Shown here: piece by piece, positions 7,807 through 15,660 of the stretch
Numbering within the stretch: position 1 is the first letter of the stretch
How the letters are laid out: each line of letters starts with the position of its first letter
Source: JAWWBG01 sp033721095
GTDB taxonomy: Bacteria > Actinomycetota > Nitriliruptoria > Nitriliruptorales > Nitriliruptoraceae
Assembly (NCBI GenBank): GCA_033721095.1
Contig: JAWWBG010000002.1
Span: forward strand, 1-34,127
Direction of reading: 5' to 3'
Length of the DNA stretch: 34,127 bases
Notes under the pieces: generated by a model
Seen by the model: only the letters and a program-made list of their open reading frames with translations
Database searches by the model: none
What the model was told of the DNA's origin: nothing
Position numbers and translations under genes: made by a program

Positions 7807-8795
7807 AGGACGAGCGTTCGGTGGCGTACGGAGCCGACGGTCATCGTCATGATCTCGACCAGGTCGATGCTGAACAGGACGGGGGCCCAGAGGAGCGAGA
7901 GCTTGCGTGAGCGATTCGTGAGAAGGACCCGTTCCCGGAGCCATGGAAGCACGCCCACGAGGGCGACCGGGGCAAGCGGCGCCGCGATCAGCGCAAGTGC
8001 CGCGATCAGCGCCCCCGGGTGGGTCCGCTTCCAGAACCAGCGCCAGTGCAGGAGCACAGCTCGCTGCTCTGGATGCTTGGCAATCAGGCGGGGCAGGTCA
8101 TACCAGCGAGTGGACTCGACGATCGCGGATCGGGGTCCGTGACGGCGGTAAGGGTGGACGACCAGGGCCTCCGGCACGAACAGGGCCTCGGCACCGGCCT
8201 TGCACACGCGCAGTCCCAGATCGGTGTCCTCGCCCCCGACTCCGCGGAACTCGGTGTCAAAGCCGCCGACGTCGAGCACGTCCTGGCGCCGATAGAAGAC
8301 GTTGCACGTCGCGAAGTATCGGCAGTCGTTGGTGATCACCTTGCTCGTCATCGGGTGTTGGCTGAGTGTCGGTTGCCCAGACGGCCCGCGCGTTCGACCG
8401 ACAACGACCGCGGCCGAGCTGCCGAGAGCACGGGCTCCTGCCTCGATCCAGCGCGGGTCGGGATGGCAGTCGTCGTCCGTGAATGCGATGATCTCGCCAT
8501 GCGCGAGCTGGACGCCGTGGTTGCGCCCGCGAGCTGGTCCGCTTCCGCGTGGCAGCGTGTCGGTGACGACCGCAAAGGGTGCGAGCGCCGCGAGCTTCGC
8601 GATCACGGCCGCGGTGTCGTCGACGGACCCGTTGTCGATGATGACGAGCTCGAAGTTCAGGTCAGTTGCCTGGGCACCGAGCGCGCCAAAGAGCTCCGGG
8701 AGCTGGCCCGCTCGGTCGCGCGTCGACACAACGACGCTGACGTCGATCGTCGACTCGGCGCCTGCATCCGCGGAGGGATCCCGGAGGGGCGTCAC
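7803..8795 (-). CDS. GT2 family glycosyltransferase with C-terminal membrane segment
   Basis: This 330-residue enzyme starts at GTG 8795, overlapping the stop of its upstream neighbour (GTGA). The GT-A core runs from IDVSVVVSTRDRAGQLPELF (about 17) through VIIDNGSVDDT, with the metal site FTDDDCHPDP near 105-114. The acceptor-side block GGFDTEFRGVGGEDTDLGLR (about 195) carries the catalytic-base ED pair. The C-terminal 70 residues contain hydrophobic stretches (GALIAALALIAAPLAPVALVG) and end in GSVRHRTLVL. The next gene upstream and the one at 32976-34043 are paralogues sharing this tail. Probably a membrane-associated cytoplasmic transferase; the sugar is unknown. The longer reading frame upstream of GTG 8795 lies inside the neighbouring gene and is a shadow. 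Confidence 0.88.
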   Translation of the reverse strand: MTPLRDPSADAGAESTIDVSVVVSTRDRAGQLPELFGALGAQATDLNFELVIIDNGSVDDTAAVIAKLAALAPFAVVTDTLPRGSGPARGRNHGVQLAHGEIIAFTDDDCHPDPRWIEAGARALGSSAAVVVGRTRGPSGQPTLSQHPMTSKVITNDCRYFATCNVFYRRQDVLDVGGFDTEFRGVGGEDTDLGLRVCKAGAEALFVPEALVVHPYRRHGPRSAIVESTRWYDLPRLIAKHPEQRAVLLHWRWFWKRTHPGALIAALALIAAPLAPVALVGVLPWLRERVLLTNRSRKLSLLWAPVLFSIDLVEIMTMTVGSVRHRTLVL

Positions 8796-9760
8796 AGCAG
8801 GAGTGTGCGATGTCGAAGCGACCCGCGAAGGCAGGCCAACACCTCGGTGATGTCCACGAGCATCACGCCCGGGACCCAGCGCAGTGGGGCGTTCGGTGGG
8901 CCGAGTGGTCGATGGACTGATCGATACCAGGCATGCGGTACCGCGATGAGGGCTGCTGGCCAGAGGAAGGGCGACGCAAGCATCGCGAGGATCGTGGCTG
9001 CTGCCGGCAGGTGACTCTCCTTCCAGAAGATGCGGCGATGGGCCAGCCGGCGTCGCGCCTGCGGGTGACGCTTGAAGAACAACGGCATGTCGGACCATCG
9101 CCACGCGATCCGCAGTGCCGAGCGAAGAGTTCCCCCGCGATTGAGGTGGATCACGAGAGCGTCGGGTTCGAACCAGGCTTCACCGGTCCGTGATGTGACG
9201 CGCATCGCAAGGTCGGCATCCTCGGCGCAGGCCCGAAAATCGGCGTCGAAGCCACCTGCGTCGAGCACGTCCTGACGCCGATAGAAGACGTTTGCCGTCG
9301 GGCACCATGCGACGCGATCCACGCGCAGGACCCTCACGAAGGGACTGCTCGGCTGTCCTTCGGGCTGGGTTGCGCCGACGACGACAGCTGCACCCTCACG
9401 AAAGGCTCGCAGGCCAGCTGCCAGCCAACCGCTCGCTGGACGACAGTCGTCGTCGGTGAATGCGATGAAGCGGCCACGAGCCGCTCGGACCCCCTCGTTC
9501 CGTGCCGCCGCTGGGCCGGCGTTCGTCGGCAGCGAGATGATCGACATGTTCAGGGGTGAGCTTGCGGCAAGCCTTGCGAGGGCATCCGCGGTGCCATCCG
9601 TTGAGCCGTCGTCGACCACGATGACTTCGAAGGGGTCTTCCAGAGACTGTGCCTCGAGGGCGGTCACCAGGCCGGGGAGCAGCGCGGCTCGCTCGAACGT
9701 TGGTACGACCACCGAGATGAGCGGATCCGAATCGTTGTCGCCACGCTCGGCAGAAGTCAT
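8792..9760 (-). CDS. GT2 family glycosyltransferase with C-terminal membrane segment
   Basis: This 322-residue paralogue of the next gene downstream starts at ATG 9760. The core begins ISVVVPTFERAALLPGL, followed by VIVVDDGSTDGTADAL, the DxD-type FTDDDCRP near residue 100, and the block GGFDADFRACAEDADLAMR with the conserved ED. The C-terminal part has two hydrophobic segments and ends GSLRHRTLLL. It is the first gene of a three-gene overlapping unit (GT2, GT2, GT64-like) reading away from the tRNA gene. The family assignment is secure; donor and acceptor cannot be inferred. The close similarity of the two neighbours points to a tandem duplication followed by divergence. Confidence 0.9.
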   Translation of the reverse strand: MTSAERGDNDSDPLISVVVPTFERAALLPGLVTALEAQSLEDPFEVIVVDDGSTDGTADALARLAASSPLNMSIISLPTNAGPAAARNEGVRAARGRFIAFTDDDCRPASGWLAAGLRAFREGAAVVVGATQPEGQPSSPFVRVLRVDRVAWCPTANVFYRRQDVLDAGGFDADFRACAEDADLAMRVTSRTGEAWFEPDALVIHLNRGGTLRSALRIAWRWSDMPLFFKRHPQARRRLAHRRIFWKESHLPAAATILAMLASPFLWPAALIAVPHAWYRSVHRPLGPPNAPLRWVPGVMLVDITEVLACLRGSLRHRTLLL

Positions 9761-9784
9761 GACGACCCGAAACGGAGGAGCCAG

Positions 9785-9871
9785 CGGAGGGTGGGGGATT
9801 CGAACCCCCGAGAGCTTGCGCTCAACACGGATTCCAACCGTGCGCCATAGGCCGGACTAGGCGAACCCTCC
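9785..9871 (-). tRNA. tRNA-Ser (anticodon GGA)
   Basis: An 87-nt class II tRNA. The 5' GGAGGGT pairs with 3' ACCCTCC, followed by discriminator G, with no encoded CCA. The anticodon arm is CACGG, loop TTGGAAT, CCGTG, giving anticodon GGA for serine codons UCC/UCU. A long variable arm (TTGAGCGCAAGCTCTC) and a T arm with GGGGG, TTCGAAT, CCCCC complete it. It lies between the first glycosyltransferase block and the housekeeping-like genes at 9.9-13.8 kb. I saw no repeat of its 3' end elsewhere in the window. Confidence 0.96.
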
Positions 9872-9925
9872 ATGGGGCGAACGGTACCGACGGCGAGTGT
9901 CGCCATTGGCTGCCAGACTGTTGGG

Positions 9926-11110
9926 ATGGTGACCATGGGCCCGGACGAGCGCCGACGACGGCTGGCGCTGCGCCACTCGCTTGGCGGGACGCGTCACGGC
10001 ACCGATGTCGCGAGCCTCGTTGTCCGCATGATCGGATTGCATGCCAGCGATCCGGCGACGGTGCACCTGTCGGCCCGGGCGCGGGTGCCCATGTTGGAGC
10101 TGACGGACATGGAGTCGGCCCTGTACGAGGAGCGGAACCTGGTGCGTGTCCTCGGCATGCGCCGAACGCTCTTCGTGGTCGCCGTCGACGATGCCCCGCT
10201 GCTCCAGCACGGATGCGCTGGGCCCTTGGCTGCTCGGGAACGTCAACGCCTGGTCAAGCTGATCGAGGAGTCCGGTATCGCCACGGACGGCGGGCGGTGG
10301 CTTGCGCGGATCGAGGCGGCCACGATCGCCGCCTTGGAGGAGCGCGGCCTCGCGACTGCCAGCGAGCTCACGCAGGACGTGCCCGAGCTCGGGGAGAAGA
10401 TCGTGTATTCCCCGGACAAGCCCTATGGCGGCGCGTTCGGGGTCGTGACACGCGTCCTGTTCCTCCTGGCGACGGACAGCCGGATCGTTCGGGGCCGTCC
10501 GCGCGGTGGCTGGACGAGCTCGCTGTACCAATGGGCGCCGCTGTCCAGCTGGGCGCCGGCGGCCGATCGGCAGGTGGCCATGGATGACGCTCGGCGTGCA
10601 CTCGCGGAGCGCTGGCTGCGGACGTTCGGGCCGGCACCGGTCGCGGACCTGGAATGGTGGTCGGGATGGGGCAAGCGCGCCGTGGCCCGGGCCCTGGCTG
10701 CGCTCGACATCGCCGCGGTCGACCTCGAGGAGGGTGACGGCGTGGCGCTGGCGGACGACCTCGAGCCAACGCCCATGCCGCAGCCGTGGGCGGCACTCCT
10801 GCCCGGCCTCGACCCGACCGTGATGGGCTGGAAGCACCGGGCGTGGTTCCTCGGCGATCACCACGACGCCCTGTTCGATCGCAACGGCAACGCCGGTCCG
10901 ACGGTGTGGTGGAACGGCCGCGTCGTGGGAGGCTGGACCCAGCGGCCCGACGGCCAGGTCGTCCATCGCCTGTTGGAGGATGTCGGGTCGGAGGCGTCGG
11001 CCGCCATCGAGTCGAGGGCCGCCGAGCTCGAGGGCTGGCTCGGCGAACGGCGTTTCGTCAGCCGTTTCCGCACACCGCTCGAAAGGGACCTGTTCGAATC
11101 GGGATCATGA
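9926..11110 (+). CDS. Winged-helix DNA-binding domain protein, YcaQ-like (HTH_42)
   Basis: About 394 residues from ATG 9926. The opening RRRRLALRHSLGG, then VVRMIGLHASDPATVHLSARAR, is typical of the actinobacterial winged-helix DNA-binding domain family (HTH_42, PF06224). Later family blocks are LVRVLGMRRTLFVV, PYGGAFGVVTRVLFLLA and LPGLDPTVMGWKHR. Characterised relatives include the E. coli YcaQ/AlkX and Streptomyces AlkZ DNA glycosylases for alkylated or crosslinked DNA; whether this protein has that activity is inference. A second ATG at 9935 is a possible start. The gene converges with the META lipoprotein gene, and the ends overlap by 6 bp. It appears unrelated to the glycan genes. Confidence 0.85.
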   Translation: MVTMGPDERRRRLALRHSLGGTRHGTDVASLVVRMIGLHASDPATVHLSARARVPMLELTDMESALYEERNLVRVLGMRRTLFVVAVDDAPLLQHGCAGPLAARERQRLVKLIEESGIATDGGRWLARIEAATIAALEERGLATASELTQDVPELGEKIVYSPDKPYGGAFGVVTRVLFLLATDSRIVRGRPRGGWTSSLYQWAPLSSWAPAADRQVAMDDARRALAERWLRTFGPAPVADLEWWSGWGKRAVARALAALDIAAVDLEEGDGVALADDLEPTPMPQPWAALLPGLDPTVMGWKHRAWFLGDHHDALFDRNGNAGPTVWWNGRVVGGWTQRPDGQVVHRLLEDVGSEASAAIESRAAELEGWLGERRFVSRFRTPLERDLFESGS

Positions 11111-11905
11111 CGCTCGGAAACTGAGGCCGGTGCCGTCCGGAGCCGTGATCGTGAGCCGATTGCCATCCACGTCTGCCCGAACGCGACCCGACAGCGTCTC
11201 CAGCATGTTCTGGTCCTGCCGGGCCAGCTCGCCCGGACAGGCCTGTCCGTCGCTCGCGACGTCGCTGATCACGAGCTGGCCACCGCCGTCGGTCGCCCAG
11301 GTGCCCCCGAACGTGCGGCAGCCGGTGCTCCCGGTCAGCGAACCGTCGACCCCGAACACGAGATGTGCGTCAGCACCGACCGTGGACGACACGGCGTCAC
11401 CCTCGACGATGCTGTCCAGGAGCCAGGTTGTCCCGACGAGGTCGGCGTCGGCGACGGGAGCCTGTCGCGAGAAGACGAGCTCGACGCCCGGCCCCCGCAG
11501 CGTCAGCGTGTCGGCCGCGACCTCGAAGGCGGCGACGTCGGCGAGCGCCGCCAGGTAGGCGCGTTCGGCTGCCATGCGATCCTCTTCGCATGCCATCTCG
11601 GTCTGGCCCACTCCGGAGAACGACATGCTTCGTTCACCGATCGCCACCTCGCCGAACCAGCTGTTGCACGCTGCGGTTCCGCCGACCATCGCGCCGTCGA
11701 TCCTCATGTCGATGAGGGCATCTGCGGGCATGGGCAGTGCGTTTCCCTCGTGGGAGCCCACTACCAGCACCCACGTCCCGTCGAGTGAGCCCGGGGCGGG
11801 CCCGTTGTCCGACGGTGAGGTCACGATGGGCTCGGCCGTGGTGCAGGACGCGGCCAACCCGGCGATGAGGACACCAACGAGCACAGCGGACATCACCAAG
11901 CGCAT
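11105..11905 (-). CDS. Lipoprotein with two META domains
   Basis: A 266-residue secreted protein from ATG 11905, preceded by AGGGAG at 5-base spacing. Residues 1-22 form a signal sequence, MRLVMSAVLVGVLIAGL, ending AASC, a weak lipobox that would anchor the protein by a lipidated cysteine. Two META (HslJ-like) repeats follow: the first from LDGTWVLVVGSHEG with GGTAACNSWFGEV, the second from LVGTTWLLDSIVEG with TGSTGCRTFGGTW. Each has the characteristic central Cys/Asn turn. META domains are small beta-rich modules of poorly known function, sometimes tied to stress or heat tolerance. An upstream extension of the reading frame is Arg/Thr/Ser-rich shadow sequence. Divergent from the SLC13 permease. 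Confidence 0.88.
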   Translation of the reverse strand: MRLVMSAVLVGVLIAGLAASCTTAEPIVTSPSDNGPAPGSLDGTWVLVVGSHEGNALPMPADALIDMRIDGAMVGGTAACNSWFGEVAIGERSMSFSGVGQTEMACEEDRMAAERAYLAALADVAAFEVAADTLTLRGPGVELVFSRQAPVADADLVGTTWLLDSIVEGDAVSSTVGADAHLVFGVDGSLTGSTGCRTFGGTWATDGGGQLVISDVASDGQACPGELARQDQNMLETLSGRVRADVDGNRLTITAPDGTGLSFRAS

Positions 11906-12036
11906 GCGAACTCCCTGTCGAGGGAGTTGGACGCCAGAAGTCGAGCGCAAGTTCCTCCGTCTCCTCCGGACGAGCTGGAGCCGATGGCGGTGGCATTTGC
12001 ACCGTTGCATGGGGAGACCAGCTCTGCCGAAGGGAC

Positions 12037-12050
12037 GCGCTTCATAGACT
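12037..12050 (+). promoter_or_regulatory. Candidate promoter block GCGCTTCATAGACT
   Basis: TAGACT (12045-12050) fits a TANNNT -10 element. The same 14 bases, with one change, occur before the epimerase gene at 13840-13853. AGGAGGG follows at 12061-12067, upstream of the permease gene. No clear -35 hexamer is seen 16-18 bases upstream. Confidence 0.45.
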
Positions 12051-12071
12051 CGCGCCGCCCAGGAGGGTGCC

Positions 12072-13835
12072 CTGTCCGCTGACGCATTCGTGACCCTGGT
12101 CGTCCTCGGGATCGTGCTCGTCGTTCTCGCGCGTGAGCTGCTGCCGCCCGCAGTCAGCCTCCTCGGCGGGCTCACGATTCTCGTGCTGGCCCGCACCATC
12201 GAGCCGGAAGTGGCGTTCGCGGGCTTCTCGTCCGAGGCCACGATCGCCGTCGGTGCCCTGTTCGTCGTCGCGCGTGCCATCCGCGACCACGTTGGCATCG
12301 ATGCCGCAATGGCCCGGTTTCTCGGGAGCAGCTCGAGCGACCGTGTCGTCCTGGTCAAGCTCCTGCTTCCCACCGCTGCGATGTCGTCGGTCCTGGCCAA
12401 CACCCCCATGGTGGCCGCCCTCGCGCCGATGGTGCGCACCTGGGCGGAGCGGCATGGTCGCGCGGCATCGCATTTCCTCATTCCCCTGTCGTTTGCCGCG
12501 ATCCTCGGCGGCCTCGTCACCACCATTGGGACGTCCACCAACCTGGTCGTGTCGGGCCTGATCGAGAGCGCAGGACAAGAACCGTTCGATTTCTTCGAGG
12601 TCCTTCCGCTCGGTCTTCCGGTTGCGATCGTCGGCGTTGCCCTCACCATCCCCCTGGCGCCGCGACTGCTTCCCGATCGCCGATCCCCTCACGAGCAGGT
12701 CGCCAGCGCCGATCGCGACTATTCGTTTCGGCTCCGGGTCCTTCCGGACGGGCCGTTGGTCGGCCGCAGCATCGAGGACGCCGGACTTCGAAACCTGGAG
12801 GATGCATTCGTCGTCCGCATCGACCGCGACGGCCGCGAGATTGCCCCGGTCACCCCGATCACGGGGCTGATGGCGGACGACGTCCTGACGCTCGTCGGAT
12901 CGGTCGACCACGTGCGTGACCTGGCGGACCGTCCGGGGCTCGCCATCGCCGAGAGCCAGGCTGGCCTGCTGGAGGGTGCAGGTCACACCCTGTGGGAGGC
13001 GGTCATCCGGACGGGCAGCTCGCTGGTTGGCCGGACCCTCAAGGAGGCCAGTTTCCGCGGCCGATACGGCGGCGCGGTCCTGGCCATCCACCGGGCCGGT
13101 CATCGCCTCGAGGGCAAGCTCGGCGCACATCCGCTGCATGCAGGTGACGCGCTGCTGGTCATGGCTGATCAGGACTACGAGGACCGCGTGCGCTGGAGCG
13201 GCGACTTTTCCATCATCGTGCCGCTCACTGATGGCGAGGCGCCGAGGACCCATGGGAGGCTGGTCACGGCCGCGTCGGTCCTGGGCCTGGTGGCCGTCGC
13301 GGCAACGGGGTTGCTCCCCCTGCTGCATTCGATCCTGGCAGCCGTCGTGGTCCTGCTGCTGACGCGAACCATCACCGTGGAACAGGCACGTCGTGCCATC
13401 GATCTGGACATCCTGCTGATCATCGCTGGCGCCATCGGTCTCGGTGCGGCCGTCGCCGAGACAGGGCTCGCCACGGAGTTGGCAACAATCGTCACGGCTC
13501 TCGCGGGCGACAGTGGGCTGGTGGTGGCGCTGCTGCTCATCGTTCTGGCAACCATGGCGCTCACCGAGCTCGTCACCAATGTCGCTGCGGCCGCGCTCAT
13601 GGTGCCTGTGGCCGTGGACGTGGCGGCCACGATCGGTGCGGACTCCCGGGGGCTGGCCGTGGCGGTCGCGATCGCCGCCAGCTCCTCGTTCCTGACGCCG
13701 GTCGGCTACCAGACGAACACGATCGTCTACGGGTTGGGCGGCTACCGATTCGGGGACTGGTGGCGGCTTGGTGCCCCGATCACGCTGGCTGTCATTGTGG
13801 TGACGCTGGTCGTCGTCCCGGCTGTCTGGGGCTGA
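12072..13835 (+). CDS. SLC13/DASS-type permease with two internal TrkA-C (RCK_C) domains
   Basis: An integral membrane transporter of the divalent-anion:sodium symporter / ArsB-NhaD superfamily. The first membrane half includes MSSVLANTPMVAALAPM and TTIGTSTNLVVSGLI, a paired-hairpin binding-site motif; the second half repeats it as LTELVTNVAAAALMVP and SSFLTPVGYQTNTIVYG. Between them are two cytoplasmic TrkA-C modules (about residues 210-295 and 300-375, numbered from GTG), with LPDGPLVGRSIEDAGLR and RTGSSLVGRTLKEASFRG as parallel starts. Likely substrates are sulfate or dicarboxylates; sulfate would suit the sulfotransferases nearby but is unproven. AGGAGG at 12061-12066 is 5 bases from a CTG at 12072 and 23 from the first GTG at 12090; no ATG, GTG or TTG lies between the in-frame stop at 12045 and GTG 12090. 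I therefore place the start at CTG 12072. GTG 12090 gives 581 residues. Confidence 0.88.
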   Translation: MSADAFVTLVVLGIVLVVLARELLPPAVSLLGGLTILVLARTIEPEVAFAGFSSEATIAVGALFVVARAIRDHVGIDAAMARFLGSSSSDRVVLVKLLLPTAAMSSVLANTPMVAALAPMVRTWAERHGRAASHFLIPLSFAAILGGLVTTIGTSTNLVVSGLIESAGQEPFDFFEVLPLGLPVAIVGVALTIPLAPRLLPDRRSPHEQVASADRDYSFRLRVLPDGPLVGRSIEDAGLRNLEDAFVVRIDRDGREIAPVTPITGLMADDVLTLVGSVDHVRDLADRPGLAIAESQAGLLEGAGHTLWEAVIRTGSSLVGRTLKEASFRGRYGGAVLAIHRAGHRLEGKLGAHPLHAGDALLVMADQDYEDRVRWSGDFSIIVPLTDGEAPRTHGRLVTAASVLGLVAVAATGLLPLLHSILAAVVVLLLTRTITVEQARRAIDLDILLIIAGAIGLGAAVAETGLATELATIVTALAGDSGLVVALLLIVLATMALTELVTNVAAAALMVPVAVDVAATIGADSRGLAVAVAIAASSSFLTPVGYQTNTIVYGLGGYRFGDWWRLGAPITLAVIVVTLVVVPAVWG

Positions 13836-13839
13836 GCAG

Positions 13840-13853
13840 GCGCTTCGTAGACT
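13840..13853 (+). promoter_or_regulatory. Candidate promoter block GCGCTTCGTAGACT
   Basis: This is a near copy of the block at 12037-12050. TAGACT begins at 13848, 31 bases before the ATG of the epimerase gene, with GGGAG (13868-13872) in between as ribosome-binding site. The gene would thus have its own promoter just after the permease stop. Confidence 0.45.
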
Positions 13854-13878
13854 CCCCACCGTCGTACGGGAGCCTGTC

Positions 13879-14871
13879 ATGGTCACGATCGAGAACGCCA
13901 CCGTCCTGGTGACAGGCGGCTCGGGATTCATCGGTTCGCACGTCGTGCGCACACTCGTGGCCGGGCAGGCCGACGTGCACGTGATCAGCAGCTCGGTGAG
14001 CTCGATCTATCCGGAGCGGCTGGTCGAAGTGCGCGACCAGATCACGCTGCACGAGGGAAACCTCACCGACCGAACCGCGGTCGAGGGCATCGTTGCGGAC
14101 ATCCAGCCCACCGTCATCTACCACCTCGGCGCCTACACCCACGTGGGCAAGTCGTGGCAGCGCGTGGACGAATCGTTCGCGACCAACGTCCAGGGCACGG
14201 TGAACCTGCTCGAGGCGCTCGAGCGGACCGGCTACCAGCGGTTCGTGAACATCGGGACATCGGAGATCTACGGCGACGTGGACGTTCCCTTCCGCGAGGA
14301 CGCCTGCCCGCATCCAGTGTCGCCGTACGCCGTGAGCAAGTACGCGGCCGAGATGTACGCACGACTCGTACATGACTCTCGCGGCCGACCGATCGTGCGC
14401 ATCCGGCCGTTCAACGCCTATGGGCCGTGGCAGACGCCCGACCGGATCATCCCCGAGATCATCGTTCGCGCCCTGCGTGGCCAGCGCCTCCAGATGACGT
14501 CGGGCACGCAGACGCGGGAGTTCAACTATGTCGAGGACCTGGCCGACGGGATTGCGCGAGCGGGGACGGCCGACGGAGTCGACGGGCAGTTGCTCAACGT
14601 CGGCTGCGGCGAAGAGACCTCGATCGCGGACCTGGCCCGCACGATCCTGGACCTGATGGGCAACCCGATCGAAGCCGAGCTCGGGGCACTGCCCGATCGG
14701 CCCATCGAGATCTGGCGGATGTACGCCGACAACACGCGGGCGCGCGAGCTGTTGGGATGGGAGCCGAGCCACGACCTCGCGGCCGGTCTCGAGAAGACGA
14801 TCGCCTGGTACCGCGAGGAGATCGCAAAGCCGGACTCGCCGTTCATCCCGGGCTTCGACCGCGGCGTCTGA
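13879..14871 (+). CDS. NAD-dependent epimerase/dehydratase (NDP-sugar, extended SDR)
   Basis: A 330-residue extended short-chain dehydrogenase acting on a nucleotide sugar. The Rossmann motif is VTGGSGFIGS (residues 11-20). The active site comprises GTSEIYG (S128) and YAVSK (Y150, K154), and RPFNAYGPWQTPDRIIPEII forms the substrate-binding segment. TSE rather than TDE at the active site argues for an epimerase or decarboxylase over an RmlB-type 4,6-dehydratase. A glycine-rich NTP-sugar end segment, QLLNVGCGEETS, is present. It should supply a modified NDP-sugar to the glycan pathway, possibly with the cytidylyltransferase-like protein at 18352-19056. The exact sugar is not determinable. It converges with the acyltransferase gene; the two stop codons lie in one palindrome. 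Confidence 0.9.
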   Translation: MVTIENATVLVTGGSGFIGSHVVRTLVAGQADVHVISSSVSSIYPERLVEVRDQITLHEGNLTDRTAVEGIVADIQPTVIYHLGAYTHVGKSWQRVDESFATNVQGTVNLLEALERTGYQRFVNIGTSEIYGDVDVPFREDACPHPVSPYAVSKYAAEMYARLVHDSRGRPIVRIRPFNAYGPWQTPDRIIPEIIVRALRGQRLQMTSGTQTREFNYVEDLADGIARAGTADGVDGQLLNVGCGEETSIADLARTILDLMGNPIEAELGALPDRPIEIWRMYADNTRARELLGWEPSHDLAAGLEKTIAWYREEIAKPDSPFIPGFDRGV

Positions 14872-14892
14872 CGCCGCGCGCGGCGTCAGACG
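14865..14892. terminator. Perfect 28-bp palindrome spanning both convergent stop codons
   Basis: The 14-base arm CGTCTGACGCCGCG (14865-14878) is followed at once by its exact reverse complement (14879-14892). The TGA of the epimerase gene (14869-14871) and the TGA of the acyltransferase gene (14888-14886, minus strand) occupy matching positions in the two arms. RNA from either strand could fold into a strong GC hairpin with a small loop. There is no T-run. It probably acts as a bidirectional terminator or transcript stabiliser. Confidence 0.72.
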
Positions 14893-15500
14893 GACGGTGG
14901 TCGCCGCTTCTCGTTCTTCCGAGCAGGGTCCTTGCCGAAGTACTCGACGACTCGGGCCGGCTGCCCCAGTGCCACCGAGTAGTCCGGCAGGTCTCGACTG
15001 ACGACGGCATTGGCGCCGACGAAGGTTCGTTCACCGACCGAGGCCAGGACGACGGCGTGGTTGGCGATCATCGCCCCGTCCCCGATGACAAGCGGTCGAA
15101 AGTCGTAGCCCTGGGCCATCACGGGCTGATCCGGGTCACGGAATCGGTGGTTGCCGTCGGCCATGACGACGCGGCCGATCATGCAGCCCTCGCCGATGTC
15201 GATGGTCGTCGAACAGTGAATGACCGGGTCCCACGTGAAGACCGTGTCGGCGCCAATGGTGACTCGGCCGCCGCCCGAGATCTCCGCCGTGAATCCGCGC
15301 CGAAAGTGGACACGCGGGCCGACGATCAGGGCGCCATTGCCCGGGATCTCGACGCGGAATCCGGGTCCGCAGTAGACGCCGTCACCGAACTGCACATCCG
15401 CGTGCAGGTGGGTCAGCTGGACGCGCCACCGCCGGACGGCTGAACCCGCCCGACGAACGGGGCCGTAACGAATCCGGAAGGGCAGGCGGCGAAGATCCAT
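14886..15500 (-). CDS. Acyltransferase of the hexapeptide-repeat (LbH) family
   Basis: A 204-residue left-handed beta-helix protein starting at ATG 15500. Hexapeptide-like repeats run from about residue 35 (FGDGVYCGPGFRVEI) through VIHCSTTIDIGEGCMIGRVVM to MIANHAVVLASVGERTFVGANAVV. The segment DGNHRF near residue 115 carries the catalytic-type histidine of maltose- or virginiamycin-type O-acetyltransferases. These enzymes are trimeric, cytoplasmic and use acetyl-CoA or another acyl-CoA. In this setting it likely acylates a sugar precursor or glycan. The RWRVQ/HLHADVQ N-terminus is basic. Divergent from the methyltransferase at 15731. The specific acyl group and acceptor are unknown. Confidence 0.87.
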   Translation of the reverse strand: MDLRRLPFRIRYGPVRRAGSAVRRWRVQLTHLHADVQFGDGVYCGPGFRVEIPGNGALIVGPRVHFRRGFTAEISGGGRVTIGADTVFTWDPVIHCSTTIDIGEGCMIGRVVMADGNHRFRDPDQPVMAQGYDFRPLVIGDGAMIANHAVVLASVGERTFVGANAVVSRDLPDYSVALGQPARVVEYFGKDPARKNEKRRPPSV

Positions 15501-15623
15501 CGTCGCGTGAGACTACTTGTGGCGAGAATCGAGGCCGGAGTGTTGGTCGCCCGTTCCCCTGCGGTCCGCTGGGCAGTTCCGGCCGCTCGTCTGGCAAGAC
15601 CCGTTGTGGCATGGGTCTCCTGC

Positions 15624-15660
15624 TAGCGTCCCGGAGCCCTGATCGCTTGGTGCGATCGGG
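15624..15660 (+). promoter_or_regulatory. Candidate -10 element and leader hairpin before the methyltransferase
   Basis: TAGCGT (15624-15629) fits a -10 element. Just downstream, CCTGATCGC (15638-15646) and GCGATCGGG (15652-15660) form a 9-bp stem (one G-U pair) with loop TTGGT. If transcription starts near 15636, the hairpin is at the very 5' end of a leader of about 95 bases. The divergent 15501-15730 gap holds no gene that I can see. Confidence 0.4.

Noticed and set aside
9785..9871. tRNA-Ser as the attachment site of an integrated element
   Set aside because: No integrase, recombinase or repeat of the tRNA 3' end was seen anywhere in the window.
12042..13952. 636-codon open frame on the minus strand across the SLC13 permease
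   Set aside because: Composition is typical of antisense shadow (Asp, Arg, Gln, Gly, His runs), while the plus strand encodes a clear two-half membrane permease.
13879..14871. Epimerase read as CDP-glucose 4,6-dehydratase partner (RfbG) of the RfbF-like enzyme
   Set aside because: The Gly motif TGGSGFIG and the active-site TSE do not fit RfbG (TGHTGFKG type), so a direct RfbF-RfbG pairing is not supported.
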